Assembly (NCBI RefSeq): GCF_011516925.1
Contig: NZ_WOTG01000001.1
Span: 558,001-622,000 of the forward strand
From: Acetobacter fabarum
GTDB lineage: Bacteria; Pseudomonadota; Alphaproteobacteria; Acetobacterales; Acetobacteraceae
DNA length: 64,000 nt
Direction: 5' to 3'
The translations under genes and the position numbers were made by a program. Positions 9,294-17,711 of this stretch are shown here, piece after piece. The notes beneath the pieces were generated by a model. It saw only the letters and a program-made list of their open reading frames with translations, had not been told where the DNA came from and did no database searches. The first letter of the stretch is position 1. Each line of letters starts with the position of its first letter.

Positions 9294-9965
9294 TCACGCC
9301 AGGGCAAACTCTGCCAGTTCCGCCCGCAATGCCTCAATACCCAGCCCGGTCTGGCTGCTGGTAAGAGAAAGATGCGGAAAAGCGGCTGCATGGCGTGCAA
9401 TTTCAGCCTCTACATCAGCCTGCTTGCGGGCCAGTGCGGTGGGCTTAACATCATCACACTTGGTCAGCACAACCTGAAAGCTGACAGCGGCACGGTCCAG
9501 AAGCTTCATAACTTCCTGATCATGCGTTTTCATTTCCACACGTGCATCCAGCAGCAGCACGACCCTGCGCAGGCTGGGGCGGCCACGCAGGTAATCGAAC
9601 ATCATCTCCTGCCAGTCTTCCTTTACGGATTTGGCAGCGCGGGCATAGCCGTAGCCGGGCATGTCCACCAGCATCAGGCGCTGTGCAAGATCGAAGAAGT
9701 TGAGCTGCTTGGTCCGCCCCGGCTCGGAGGAGGCACGGGCCAGTGTCTTACGCCCCGTGAGGGCATTGATCAGGCTGGACTTGCCCACATTGGAGCGTCC
9801 GGCAAATGCAATTTCAGGCAGTGCCTGCGGTGGCAGTTGGCCCAGCTTCTGGGCACCAAACACAAAATCGCATGAACCGGCAAAAAGCCGCCGCCCTTCT
9901 TCCAGAGCGGCGGCGATGTCTGCTTCGTCCTTCAGTTCGCGGAAAGAAGGCTCTTGATACGTCAT
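9294..9965 (-). CDS. engB: ribosome biogenesis GTPase EngB/YihA/YsxC
   Basis: A protein of 223 residues with ordered GTPase motifs: G1 GRSNVGKSSL, the switch region EPGRTKQLNFF, G3 DMPGYGYA and G4 TKCD. YihA GTPases act in late assembly of the 50S subunit. The start overlaps the yidC stop by 4 bases. An engB-yidC-rnpA-rpmH grouping is common in alphaproteobacteria. Confidence 0.95.
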   Translation of the reverse strand: MTYQEPSFRELKDEADIAAALEEGRRLFAGSCDFVFGAQKLGQLPPQALPEIAFAGRSNVGKSSLINALTGRKTLARASSEPGRTKQLNFFDLAQRLMLVDMPGYGYARAAKSVKEDWQEMMFDYLRGRPSLRRVVLLLDARVEMKTHDQEVMKLLDRAAVSFQVVLTKCDDVKPTALARKQADVEAEIARHAAAFPHLSLTSSQTGLGIEALRAELAEFALA

Positions 9966-11734
9966 TTTTTGGCAACCAGTTGGGGCTTGGCGTCCGCCGC
10001 CTTAAGCCGACCCATGATGATAATCTGCTGTATGGCGGTCAGCACGTTGCTCCAGCAGTAGTAAATGACCAGACCCACGGGCTGCCGCGCCATGAAGAAG
10101 GTGAACAGCAGCGGAATGAACATCATCACCTTCTGCTGCGCGGGGTCCATGCTGGTGGAGCTGGCACTGACCTTCTGCATGACAAACATGGTCGCACCGT
10201 AAATGATGGGCCACGCCCCAAGCGTGAGAATGGGCAGGATCTGCGCCGGATCAAAGGGGATCAGACCGAACAGATTGAAGATATTGGTCGGGTCCTGAGC
10301 AGAAAGGTCCTTCACCCAGCCAATAAAGGGCGCATGCCGCATTTCAATCGTGACATACAGGTCCTTGTAAAGGCACCAGAACACGGGAGCCTGAATAAAC
10401 AGGGGCAGAAAGCCGCCGAACAGACTGACATTTTCCTTGCGGTACAGCATCATGATCTGCTGCTGCATCACCACCGGATCATCCTTGTGGCGTGCCCGGA
10501 TCAGGTCCACCTGCGGCTTCAGGCGGGAGGTCTTCCAGGTCATGCGCATCTGCTTGATGGTCAGCGGCAGGAAGGCCACCTTCACGATAACCGTAAAGGT
10601 CAGCAGTGCCAGACCAAAGCTGCCCAGATGGCTGTTCAGCCAGTCCAGCACAAAAAACACAGGACGGGTCAGGAAGGAAAGCCACCCGAAGTCCACGGCC
10701 TTCCAGAACATGGGGATATGCAGGTCGTGTTCGTACTGCTCAAGCAGCCGCACTTCCTTGGCACCAGCAAACACATGCGCCTGAGTGGAGATGGTCTGCC
10801 CCGCCCCCACCTGCATGGGAGCCGTTGCCGTAAACCCGACCTGATACTGCGTTTGCGCAGCCTGCCACGCATACGTCCCCACCACGCTGGCAGCCTGATC
10901 GGGCACAATGGCCATAAGCCAGTATTTGTCGGTAATCCCGGCCCAGCCGCCTGTACCCTGATGGCTCCAGGCCACGTTTTCAGGCGGCACACCATCATTA
11001 CGGACGGACTTGTAGGACCCTTCGTTCAGGCGGCCATCAATGACCGAAATCGGGCCTTCGTGCACCAGCATACCGCCGGTTTCTTCCGGGGTGTAACCAC
11101 GGTTCACACGGTAGTAGGGGTACAGGGCAATGCTCTGCCCCGTTGCATTGTGCACGCGCTGGGTGACCGTGAACATATAGTCCTTGTCCACCCCAAGAGC
11201 GACTTCAAACGTCAGCCCTGCACCGTTGTCCCAACTCAGGGTCAGCGGGTGTTCGCCATCAAGCAACGTGCCGGAGGCTTTCCACAATGTGTGGGCGTTC
11301 GGCAGGGCGACCGGCACATCGGACGATGCCGCGCGCCAGCCGAAATCCACATAATCAGCCCGCTTGGTATCCACAGGGCTGAGAACGCGTACGTCCGGGC
11401 TGTTGGGCTTTACGGTTTCGCGGTACTGCTTGAGCACCAGATCATCCAGCCGGGCACCACGCAGGTTGATGCTCCCCTGAACGGACGGTGCATTAATGGC
11501 AATGCGGGTATCCGGCCCATCGGGCACATCCGCGACCGCCGCAGTAGCAGCCTGTGCAGTGGCTGCCTGACCCGCGCCAGCGACTGCTGCCGAGGCTGGA
11601 GCCGCCTGGCTGGCTACAGTCTGAGTTACCTGCGGAGCAGGCTGATGTGCCGGAGTCTGGGGAAAGAAGTAATCAAACCCGATAAGAACCAGAGCTGACA
11701 ACAGCGTTGCCAGTATGAGACGTTTTGAATCCAT
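9962..11734 (-). CDS. yidC: membrane protein insertase YidC
   Basis: A protein of 590 residues starting MDSKRLILATLLSALVLIGF, an uncleaved N-terminal anchor. An Ala/Gln-rich linker and a large periplasmic beta domain (about 65-360) follow. The conserved insertase core begins near FLTRPVFFVLDWLNSHLGSF and carries the rest of the transmembrane helices and a basic tail (LKAADAKPQLVAKK). It inserts and folds inner-membrane proteins alone or with SecYEG. A GTG 27 bases upstream is an alternative start. No yidD reading frame is present in the ~125 bases separating it from rnpA. Confidence 0.96.
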   Translation of the reverse strand: MDSKRLILATLLSALVLIGFDYFFPQTPAHQPAPQVTQTVASQAAPASAAVAGAGQAATAQAATAAVADVPDGPDTRIAINAPSVQGSINLRGARLDDLVLKQYRETVKPNSPDVRVLSPVDTKRADYVDFGWRAASSDVPVALPNAHTLWKASGTLLDGEHPLTLSWDNGAGLTFEVALGVDKDYMFTVTQRVHNATGQSIALYPYYRVNRGYTPEETGGMLVHEGPISVIDGRLNEGSYKSVRNDGVPPENVAWSHQGTGGWAGITDKYWLMAIVPDQAASVVGTYAWQAAQTQYQVGFTATAPMQVGAGQTISTQAHVFAGAKEVRLLEQYEHDLHIPMFWKAVDFGWLSFLTRPVFFVLDWLNSHLGSFGLALLTFTVIVKVAFLPLTIKQMRMTWKTSRLKPQVDLIRARHKDDPVVMQQQIMMLYRKENVSLFGGFLPLFIQAPVFWCLYKDLYVTIEMRHAPFIGWVKDLSAQDPTNIFNLFGLIPFDPAQILPILTLGAWPIIYGATMFVMQKVSASSTSMDPAQQKVMMFIPLLFTFFMARQPVGLVIYYCWSNVLTAIQQIIIMGRLKAADAKPQLVAKK

Positions 11735-11860
11735 GAGCTCTGGCCTACAGGCCCCCTGCACATAACAAAAATGGAAAACTCAACACCCACCCCAAAGGGC
11801 GGTCTTGAACGGCACAACCGTGTTCCAGCGCAGGATTGACAGGAATGCAAGACGGGACAT

Positions 11861-12241
11861 TCACGACTCCCGCATACAGAGCTTCAACGCTTTCCGAAAA
11901 TCGGCCACCAGTGCGTCAAAAGAGCGGTCGCGCGTGGCACCCCGCCCTATCAGCACCAGATCAAGCCCATTTAGCGGTGTATCGGCTTCCACTCTGCGCA
12001 CAACCTCACGCAGCCTGCGGCGCACCCGGTTACGCACCACGGCATTCCCGACTTTTTTGGTCACCGTGAAGCCAACACGCGCAGGGTCCGAATCGGGCCG
12101 CCTGAAAAGCTGAAGGACAAGACCAGACACCGGGGCTTTTCGCCCCTTGGCCGCCATAAAGAGAAATTCTTTTCTCTTTTTTAGCCGCATGGACGCTTGC
12201 GTCCCTGCTGCTGGCTGCTCCTGACCTTCAGACCAGTCCAT
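11861..12241 (-). CDS. rnpA: ribonuclease P protein component
   Basis: A protein of 126 residues from the ATG at 12239-12241. The family core begins MRLKKRKEFLFMAAKG, and that ATG (12190) is an alternative start giving 109 residues. The RNR signature region VGNAVVRNRVRRRLREVVRR contacts the RNase P RNA and assists 5' maturation of tRNA precursors. It lies just downstream of rpmH, the classic rpmH-rnpA pair. Confidence 0.94.
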   Translation of the reverse strand: MDWSEGQEQPAAGTQASMRLKKRKEFLFMAAKGRKAPVSGLVLQLFRRPDSDPARVGFTVTKKVGNAVVRNRVRRRLREVVRRVEADTPLNGLDLVLIGRGATRDRSFDALVADFRKALKLCMRES

Positions 12242-12265
12242 CAAAACCGGACTGCCGGACAACGC

Positions 12266-12400
12266 TTACGCGGAAAGACGCTTGCGGCCCTTGGAACGAC
12301 GGTTTGCCAGAATACGACGGCCGCCAACGGTAGCCGAACGGGTGCGGAACCCGTGACGACGCTTGCGGACCAGCCGGGACGGTTGATAAGTGCGCTTCAT
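12266..12400 (-). CDS. rpmH: 50S ribosomal protein L34
   Basis: A protein of 44 residues, [18 protein letters not shown] with the C-terminal [11 protein letters not shown], the full length of L34. AGGGAG lies 7 bases before the ATG. A near-consensus promoter at 12474-12502 drives it. Confidence 0.98.
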   Translation of the reverse strand: MKRTYQPSRLVRKRRHGFRTRSATVGGRRILANRRSKGRKRLSA

Positions 12401-12473
12401 GGCTGCACTCCCTTCAGTTTGAATATGCTTCGCCAGTGGCCGCAGTACGAGCCACTCTCTCTTGAAGTCGCGG

Positions 12474-12502
12474 CTTATAAAGTTCAGATAGAAGAACGTC
12501 AA
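12474..12502 (-). promoter_or_regulatory. promoter of the rpmH-rnpA-yidC block
   Basis: On the minus strand TTGACG (12497-12502) and TATAAG (12474-12479) are separated by exactly 17 bases. This is close to the sigma-70 consensus and lies about 75 bases upstream of rpmH. Confidence 0.75.
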
Positions 12503-12561
12503 TGTGCAGCGCAGAGTCGCATGCCCATTCCCGCACGATCACCCGCATGATGGAACGCCGC

Positions 12562-12951
12562 ATGCCCCTCTCCCCCACCCGCTTCTGGACCATTCTGGCC
12601 ATCATTGGCCTGCCTGCGCTGGCCTGCCTGCTGGCTGTGGGTTTGGGGGCGCCGCATATGCTCACCCCAGCGTTTGTGGGGCTTGCAGGGGCCTGTGCGG
12701 CATGGATAGCGGTGCGTCAGCCCAAAGCAGCTCCCGCACCGCAGGCAGACACCCCACCACCCCCTACGGCACCAGTGGGGGAAAACGATCCCAAGCTGCG
12801 CCATGACATACGTGGTATTATTTCACCCGTTATGCTGGTTGCGGACCAATTAGCGCTCAGCCCCGACCCTGCCACCAAAAAAGCGGCCGAAACCATTAAT
12901 GATTCGCTAGACCGGCTGACTGCCCGCCTCAAACAACGTAAAACGGATTAA
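12562..12951 (+). CDS. small membrane protein with histidine-kinase-like H-box, no ATPase domain
   Basis: A protein of 129 residues starting MPLSPTRFWTI; GGAA lies 6 bases before the ATG. In-frame ATGs at 12547 and 12550 are alternatives. Two hydrophobic helices (about 9-30 and 36-51) and a Pro-rich linker lead to LRHDIRGIISPVMLVADQL (79-97). That segment resembles the phosphoacceptor H-box of sensor kinases, with His81 at the equivalent place. The following helix (TKKAAETINDSLDRLTARL) would complete a two-helix DHp hairpin. The frame stops there, with no catalytic ATPase domain. It could be a phosphotransfer or dimerisation module. The resemblance is by eye, so function is inference. It is divergent from rpmH. 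Confidence 0.65.
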   Translation: MPLSPTRFWTILAIIGLPALACLLAVGLGAPHMLTPAFVGLAGACAAWIAVRQPKAAPAPQADTPPPPTAPVGENDPKLRHDIRGIISPVMLVADQLALSPDPATKKAAETINDSLDRLTARLKQRKTD

Positions 12952-12959
12952 GCCCTGCT

Positions 12960-13349
12960 TTACGGGCGTTCGATCAGTTCCACCTTGTAGCCGTCCGGGT
13001 CTTCCACAAACGCAATAATGCTGGTTCCAAACTTGACTGGCCCGGCAGGCCGCACAACCTTGCCACCGCCTACGCGAACACGCTCCACAACAGCGGCAAC
13101 GTCGGCCACGCCTATGGCAAAATGCCCGAACCCAGTGCCAACCTCGTACCCATCATCCTGACCCCAGTTATAGGTCAGTTCAATTTCCGCCTGCCCAGCA
13201 GCGTTATCTGCAAAGCCAATAAAAACAAGGGTGTATTTGCCTTCTGGCACATCACGGCGGCGCAACTCGCGCATACCAAGCAGCGCATAGAATGCCAGGC
13301 TCTGCTCCAGATTACGAACACGCACCATAGTATGCAAAAAACTGGACAT
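12960..13349 (-). CDS. gloA: lactoylglutathione lyase (glyoxalase I)
   Basis: A protein of 129 residues with the paired beta-alpha-beta-beta-beta metal-binding halves of glyoxalase I: FLHTMVRVRNLEQSLAFY with a metal-binding His near the start, AEIELTYNWG with a Glu, GFGHFAIGV with the second His, and DPDGYKVELIER with the last Glu. It isomerises the methylglyoxal-glutathione hemithioacetal to lactoylglutathione in the cytoplasm. The gene stands alone between lpxI and the H-box protein. Confidence 0.95.
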   Translation of the reverse strand: MSSFLHTMVRVRNLEQSLAFYALLGMRELRRRDVPEGKYTLVFIGFADNAAGQAEIELTYNWGQDDGYEVGTGFGHFAIGVADVAAVVERVRVGGGKVVRPAGPVKFGTSIIAFVEDPDGYKVELIERP

Positions 13350-13391
13350 AGCGTTTCTCCCCTCAGCTCAACAAAGAACTCATTTACGCTG

Positions 13392-14240
13392 TTATTCTAC
13401 GGACTGTATTTCTGCCGGGTCTATGGCGATCAGGAACAAACCCAGTTTTTCGGCCTCTGCCACACAGGCGGCGCGGTCTGTTAACAGGGTGTTCCCCGCC
13501 TCAAACGCAATTCCACGCAAACCTGCGGCATGCGCGTTTCGCAGAGTTGTCGGCCCTATGGTGGGCATATCGGCTCTTTTTTCCTGCCCCGGCTTGAGCA
13601 GCTTAACCAGCACACCGCCATCCCCGGGCTGGCGGCATGCCCCCGAGCGCGCCAGCATGGCATCCGTGCCTTCCATAGCCTCTACGGCCAGCACAACGCC
13701 GTTCTGCACCACACAGCCCTGCCCTATATCCAGCCGGCCGAGCGCCTGAGCAACGATAACACCGTGCTTTATATCCGCCAGAGCCTGCTCATCTGGCCGT
13801 AACTGACCTAACACACCGGCCTCAGCCACGGAGTGGGATAAAAATTCATGTGCGCCACGCACCTGAAAACCCTCTTCCCCCAGAATACGCACTAAAGCTG
13901 CCAGCAGGCCATCATCCCCCGCAAACAGGGCTTTGCCAAGGCGCGCCAGAATACGCGCCCCTTCGGCATCGGGGTAAAGGCTACGCAGGGAAGGACGGCG
14001 GATAGGGCCGATAAGCACCAGATCGGAGCAGGCATGGGCACGTAACAGGCTTAACATGCGGCCCGCGGCCCCCAGACGCACACATTCATGCGGCCAGGGG
14101 GCTAGTGTGGCAGGGTCGGCAAACCCTTCAAATCCAATAATAAAAACAGGTCGGCCTGCGGCGTGTGCTGCCTCTGCCACTCTGGCTGGCAGAGGGCCTC
14201 CCCCCGCCAGAATGCCAACCGCTGTTGGCGCGGCACTCAC
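13392..14240 (-). CDS. lpxI: UDP-2,3-diacylglucosamine diphosphatase LpxI
   Basis: A protein of 282 residues of the LpxI (former DUF1009) family. The N-terminus GILAGGGPLPARVAEAA, the central FAGDDGLLAALVRILGEEGF and the C-terminal KLLKPGQEKRADMPTIGP with GIAFEAGNTLL are typical. LpxI cleaves UDP-2,3-diacylglucosamine to lipid X in lipid A synthesis and replaces LpxH in alphaproteobacteria. It overlaps lpxA by 4 bases at the end of the lpxD-fabZ-lpxA-lpxI run. An lpxB gene is not next to it. Confidence 0.95.
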   Translation of the reverse strand: MSAAPTAVGILAGGGPLPARVAEAAHAAGRPVFIIGFEGFADPATLAPWPHECVRLGAAGRMLSLLRAHACSDLVLIGPIRRPSLRSLYPDAEGARILARLGKALFAGDDGLLAALVRILGEEGFQVRGAHEFLSHSVAEAGVLGQLRPDEQALADIKHGVIVAQALGRLDIGQGCVVQNGVVLAVEAMEGTDAMLARSGACRQPGDGGVLVKLLKPGQEKRADMPTIGPTTLRNAHAAGLRGIAFEAGNTLLTDRAACVAEAEKLGLFLIAIDPAEIQSVE

Positions 14241-15097
14241 GCGCCTTCGGTTTCCGCCTGATCAGCAGCTCCACCGCGTGCGGGGCGCACGAGCCCACGG
14301 TGGCTGGGAGCATCTATAAAGTCCAGAATTTCCTTAATCCGGGCGTTACCCGCAAAAGTCTCACGCACATGTGCCAGCCGCGCCTGAAAAGACACATCGC
14401 CACAGACCTTGGGGTACAAAGTAAAAAAGGCTTTGCGCATCAGCTGGATTTCGGCCGACTGCACGCCGTTGCGGCGCAGCCATATCCAGTGCAGGCCAAT
14501 CAGCCGAGCACGGTTACCCAGCACGCTCCCATAAGGAATAACATCGGCTTCAACACCAGCCACCCCACCCACAAGAGCAGCGTGCCCGATCCTGACAAAC
14601 TGGTGGATGGCGGCAGAGCCCATAACGCGAGCATCGTTGCCAATTGTCACATGGCCACCCATGACCACGTTGTTGACAATGATCACACGGTCACCCAGCA
14701 CACAGTCATGGGCGACATGCGCATTGGCCATGATGAGCACATCCTGACCCACACGCGTGACCCCAGCGCCTGTAGCCGTTCCCCGGTGAATGGTCACATG
14801 CTCACGCACAACCGTACGGGCACCGACCTCGCACCGGGTGGGTTCGCCTTTGTATTTGAGATCCTGCGGCGCCATACCCACCGTGCAGAACGGAAAGTAG
14901 CGCGAATGCGCACCCAGATGGGTATGCCCATCCACAACAACGTGGGAGATCAGCTCCACCCCGTCATCAAGAACTGCATTTGGCCCAACAGAGCACCACG
15001 GACCAATAACCACGCCTTGCCCAAGCTTTGCCCCCGGGGCAACCAGAGCCGTTGGATGAACAAGCGTCTGCCTGGCTTCCTCTACAGCGTGCACCAC
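14237..15097 (-). CDS. lpxA: acyl-ACP-UDP-N-acetylglucosamine O-acyltransferase
   Basis: A protein of 286 residues. Left-handed beta-helix repeats (VHPTALVAPGAKLGQGVVIG onward) cover about residues 10-190. GMAPQDLKYKGEPT and the catalytic-His region NAHVAHDCVLGD are LpxA signatures, and a helical C-terminus follows. It transfers a hydroxyacyl chain to UDP-GlcNAc, the first step of lipid A synthesis. It is followed by lpxI with an ATGA overlap. The last ~20 residues (SHRGLVRPARGGAADQAETEGA) are a low-complexity tail. Confidence 0.96.
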   Translation of the reverse strand: MVHAVEEARQTLVHPTALVAPGAKLGQGVVIGPWCSVGPNAVLDDGVELISHVVVDGHTHLGAHSRYFPFCTVGMAPQDLKYKGEPTRCEVGARTVVREHVTIHRGTATGAGVTRVGQDVLIMANAHVAHDCVLGDRVIIVNNVVMGGHVTIGNDARVMGSAAIHQFVRIGHAALVGGVAGVEADVIPYGSVLGNRARLIGLHWIWLRRNGVQSAEIQLMRKAFFTLYPKVCGDVSFQARLAHVRETFAGNARIKEILDFIDAPSHRGLVRPARGGAADQAETEGA

Positions 15098-15224
15098 TTC
15101 AGTTCCTTATATTCCGCCTGACTTGCAACACAGAGTCACTGGGCCCTGCCCCAGAATGTCGGCCGGTAAAAGCGAACAGAACTGGAGCATATCTTGAGCC
15201 AACCGGCACACCAAGCGTAAAAAA

Positions 15225-15701
15225 TCAGCCCATGATCATGGCGCTAAAGGTTGCTTCTGCAACCACAACACCATCAACGCGTGCTTCCCCACGGAACTTC
15301 CATACATTGGAGCGGTGCCGTTCCTTGACCACATGAATACGCAGCTGGTCACCCGGCTCTACCGGACGGCGGAACTTTGCCCCTTCGATCGTCATGAAAT
15401 AGACGAGCTTGCCCTCAAAGGCTTCCCCGAGCGACAGAACAACAAGCGTTGCCGCGGTCTGGGCCATGGCTTCCACAATAAGGACGCCAGGCATAACGGG
15501 CCGTCCGGGAAAATGCCCCGGAAAAAACGGTTCGTTAACCGAGACATTCTTGATACCGGTCGCTTCTTCCCCCAGGACAATATCTTCCATCCTGTCGATC
15601 AGAAGGAAAGGATACCTGTGAGGAATCGCCTGCATGATACGGTTGACATCAATCCGTGCGATTGTCTTGCCGTCCTGCTGGGATTCTTGTTGTGTCTCCA
15701 C
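15225..15701 (-). CDS. fabZ: 3-hydroxyacyl-ACP dehydratase FabZ
   Basis: A protein of 158 residues if it starts at the GTG at 15699-15701; a TTG at 15734 would add 11 residues. IPHRYPFLLIDR and the active site PGHFPGRPVMPGVLIVEAMAQ carry the catalytic His63 and Glu77 of the hot-dog dehydratase. It dehydrates 3-hydroxyacyl-ACP in fatty acid synthesis. Its place between lpxD and lpxA is conserved because LpxA/LpxD and FabZ compete for hydroxyacyl-ACP. Confidence 0.95.
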   Translation of the reverse strand: METQQESQQDGKTIARIDVNRIMQAIPHRYPFLLIDRMEDIVLGEEATGIKNVSVNEPFFPGHFPGRPVMPGVLIVEAMAQTAATLVVLSLGEAFEGKLVYFMTIEGAKFRRPVEPGDQLRIHVVKERHRSNVWKFRGEARVDGVVVAEATFSAMIMG

Positions 15702-15746
15702 GTCCCCTAAACCACCCTCTGTACCGGACCGCAATCCGGGATAAGT

Positions 15747-16832
15747 TCATACCTTGTCTGAATCGCCCTTGGCCGACCCAGACGCTTTTTTTGCCAACTT
15801 GCGCAGCACCGCCACGTTACGGAAAAACTCCCGGAACGGCATGGCAGGGCTACCTATGACATCTGCACCGCTCTCAACATCCGACATAACACCACACTGC
15901 GCACCAATGCGCGCCTTGGCACCAATACGGATATGGCCAATAAGGCCAGCCTGAGCAGCAACCGTTACATAGTCCTCGAGTACTGTGGAGCCAGAAATAC
16001 CCGCCTGGGATACCACAATACAGCAACGCCCAAGCTGGGCATTATGCCCGATCTGGACCAGATTATCGAGCCGAGACCCCGCACCAATAACCGTGTCATT
16101 AACCGAGCCGCGGTCAATGGTGCTGTTGGCACCAATCTCCACATCATGCTCGATGATAACACGACCAAGCTGGGGAACGCTCTCAAACCCCTCAGGCCCG
16201 ACCGCAAACCCAAAACCTTCCTGCCCAATGCGCGCACCGGGCAGAATGGTAACACGGTCCCCCACCAGAGCATGAGACAGCGTAACCATGGAGCCAATAC
16301 GGCAGTCCGCACCAAGCTGCACGCCGTGGTCCAAAACGGAATGAGAGCCAATAATGCAGCCGGCCCCAACCTGCACATCAGGCCCGACAACCACAAAAGG
16401 CCCCACCTCTGCCGTAGGGTCCACAACAGCAGAAGGATCTACCACTGCAGAAGGGTGAACACCACCCTTGCCAATCTGGCGCGGGTGGAACAGCCGCGCA
16501 ATGCGCGACCACGCCAGATACGGCGTGGTGGTCACAAGGGCTGCGGAATGTTCTGGCACCTTATCTGCAAAAGCAGGGGCAACAATAACCAGACCAGCCT
16601 GCGTATGCTCCAGCAGGGGAGCATAGCGACGGTTATCCAGAAAACTCACATCACGCGCACGGGCCACCTGCAAAGGCGCTATGCCGGTATAACCATCCTG
16701 CGGAAAACTCCCCTGCCGGGGAGGCAGCAGCTCGGCACCGGCTGTTTCTGCCAGTACCGATGCATCAAATGGTCCGACACGCGTAAAAAAACGCGGATCA
16801 GCCGGGCCGGAAGACGCCCTGCAATCCACCAT
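15747..16832 (-). CDS. lpxD: UDP-3-O-acylglucosamine N-acyltransferase
   Basis: A protein of 361 residues. An N-terminal uridine-binding domain (FTRVGPFDASVLAETAGAEL, then DVSFLDNRRYAPLL) is followed by hexapeptide repeats from about residue 125 (VHPSAVVDPSAVVDPTAEVG) and a C-terminal helix rich in Lys and Ala. The catalytic His lies in QIGHNAQLGRCCIV. It adds the second hydroxyacyl chain, to the amino group, in lipid A synthesis. It starts 2 bases after the ompH stop and is part of the bamA-ompH-lpxD-fabZ-lpxA-lpxI run. Confidence 0.96.
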   Translation of the reverse strand: MVDCRASSGPADPRFFTRVGPFDASVLAETAGAELLPPRQGSFPQDGYTGIAPLQVARARDVSFLDNRRYAPLLEHTQAGLVIVAPAFADKVPEHSAALVTTTPYLAWSRIARLFHPRQIGKGGVHPSAVVDPSAVVDPTAEVGPFVVVGPDVQVGAGCIIGSHSVLDHGVQLGADCRIGSMVTLSHALVGDRVTILPGARIGQEGFGFAVGPEGFESVPQLGRVIIEHDVEIGANSTIDRGSVNDTVIGAGSRLDNLVQIGHNAQLGRCCIVVSQAGISGSTVLEDYVTVAAQAGLIGHIRIGAKARIGAQCGVMSDVESGADVIGSPAMPFREFFRNVAVLRKLAKKASGSAKGDSDKV

Positions 16833-16834
16833 GC

Positions 16835-17704
16835 TTATTTTTTCCCGGCAGGAGCCGCAGGTGCCGCCGGAGCTGGGCCGGATGCTGCCATCTGCGGGTC
16901 CCCATCAGCCGTTGTGGGCATCTTGCCGGATTTTGCCAGCTCTTCGGGGTCTACGTTGGCTTCAGGAATGAAAACGTTGGGCAGAACCTTGTTCAGGTTT
17001 GCTGCCACTTCGTTCGTAATGTCCTGACCATCCACATGCAGGGCAACCTGCTCGCTATGCAGCACAAGGTTCATGCCATGTGCGGCAGCAACCTTCTGGA
17101 TAACCTGCACCAGCTCACGCTCGATCTGCCCCAGAGAAACCTGAGCCGCTTCCTGAATAATCCGGTTGCGGTTACGGAAGTCGCGCTGTGCCTTCATGAC
17201 CTTGGCCTGAAGGCTGCGTTCACGAGTCTGGATCTGGTCAGATGTCAGGGACTTGGCCTGAGCCTGCAGCGTCTGCTGCTCGTCACGCCAGCCAGCCTGT
17301 TCACGCTGGAGGTCCTGCGCCAGCGCATCGCGGCGGGCACCCAGAACACGCTCCACCTGCATGGCAGCAGAGGTCTGACGCATAACGCCAGATACGCTGA
17401 TCACACCAATAATGGTGGTGGGCGGGGGTGCCTCCTTGGCAACTTCAGGTGCGCTGGGAATGGGCGGCAAAGGCAGAACCGGAGGAGCCTGATCTGCTGC
17501 TTCCTGACTATCAGCTGCGGGAGCAGGCAGTGCTACGGGTGCAGGGGCGGCATTACGAGCAGCAGGATGCGGAGCCTGTGCAGCAGGCTGGGTTTTGGGA
17601 ACGAACCAGCCATTCCCACCTTCTGCCTGAGCAGCGGGCATGAGGGCTGCGGAAAAAGAAAGGCAAACAGCCCCCAGAAGGGCAGCTTTTGAACTGAAAC
17701 GCAT
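16835..17704 (-). CDS. OmpH/Skp family periplasmic chaperone
   Basis: A protein of 289 residues from the second of two adjacent ATGs at 17702-17707, since GAGG lies 5 bases upstream of it. A signal peptide (MRFSSKAALLGAVCLSF, cleavage near AQA-EGG) and a Pro/Ala-rich linker precede the OmpH domain. That domain has a long heptad-like helical segment (REQAGWRDEQQTLQAQAKSL to RDFRNRNRIIQEA) and ends in VIQKVAAAHGMNLVLHSEQ. Skp carries unfolded outer-membrane proteins across the periplasm to BamA, its neighbour. A Pro/Ala-rich C-terminal extension makes it longer than the usual ~170-200 residues. Confidence 0.9.
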   Translation of the reverse strand: MRFSSKAALLGAVCLSFSAALMPAAQAEGGNGWFVPKTQPAAQAPHPAARNAAPAPVALPAPAADSQEAADQAPPVLPLPPIPSAPEVAKEAPPPTTIIGVISVSGVMRQTSAAMQVERVLGARRDALAQDLQREQAGWRDEQQTLQAQAKSLTSDQIQTRERSLQAKVMKAQRDFRNRNRIIQEAAQVSLGQIERELVQVIQKVAAAHGMNLVLHSEQVALHVDGQDITNEVAANLNKVLPNVFIPEANVDPEELAKSGKMPTTADGDPQMAASGPAPAAPAAPAGKK

Positions 17705-17711
17705 CATTACC

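Noticed and set aside
9806-11698. Long open frame on the plus strand opposite yidC
   Set aside because: It lies antisense to a clear YidC gene, its product is His/Gln-rich with no family motifs, and high GC content opens such frames by chance.
11735-11860. Possible yidD between rnpA and yidC
   Set aside because: The 126 bases are too short and no YidD motif is seen in any frame.
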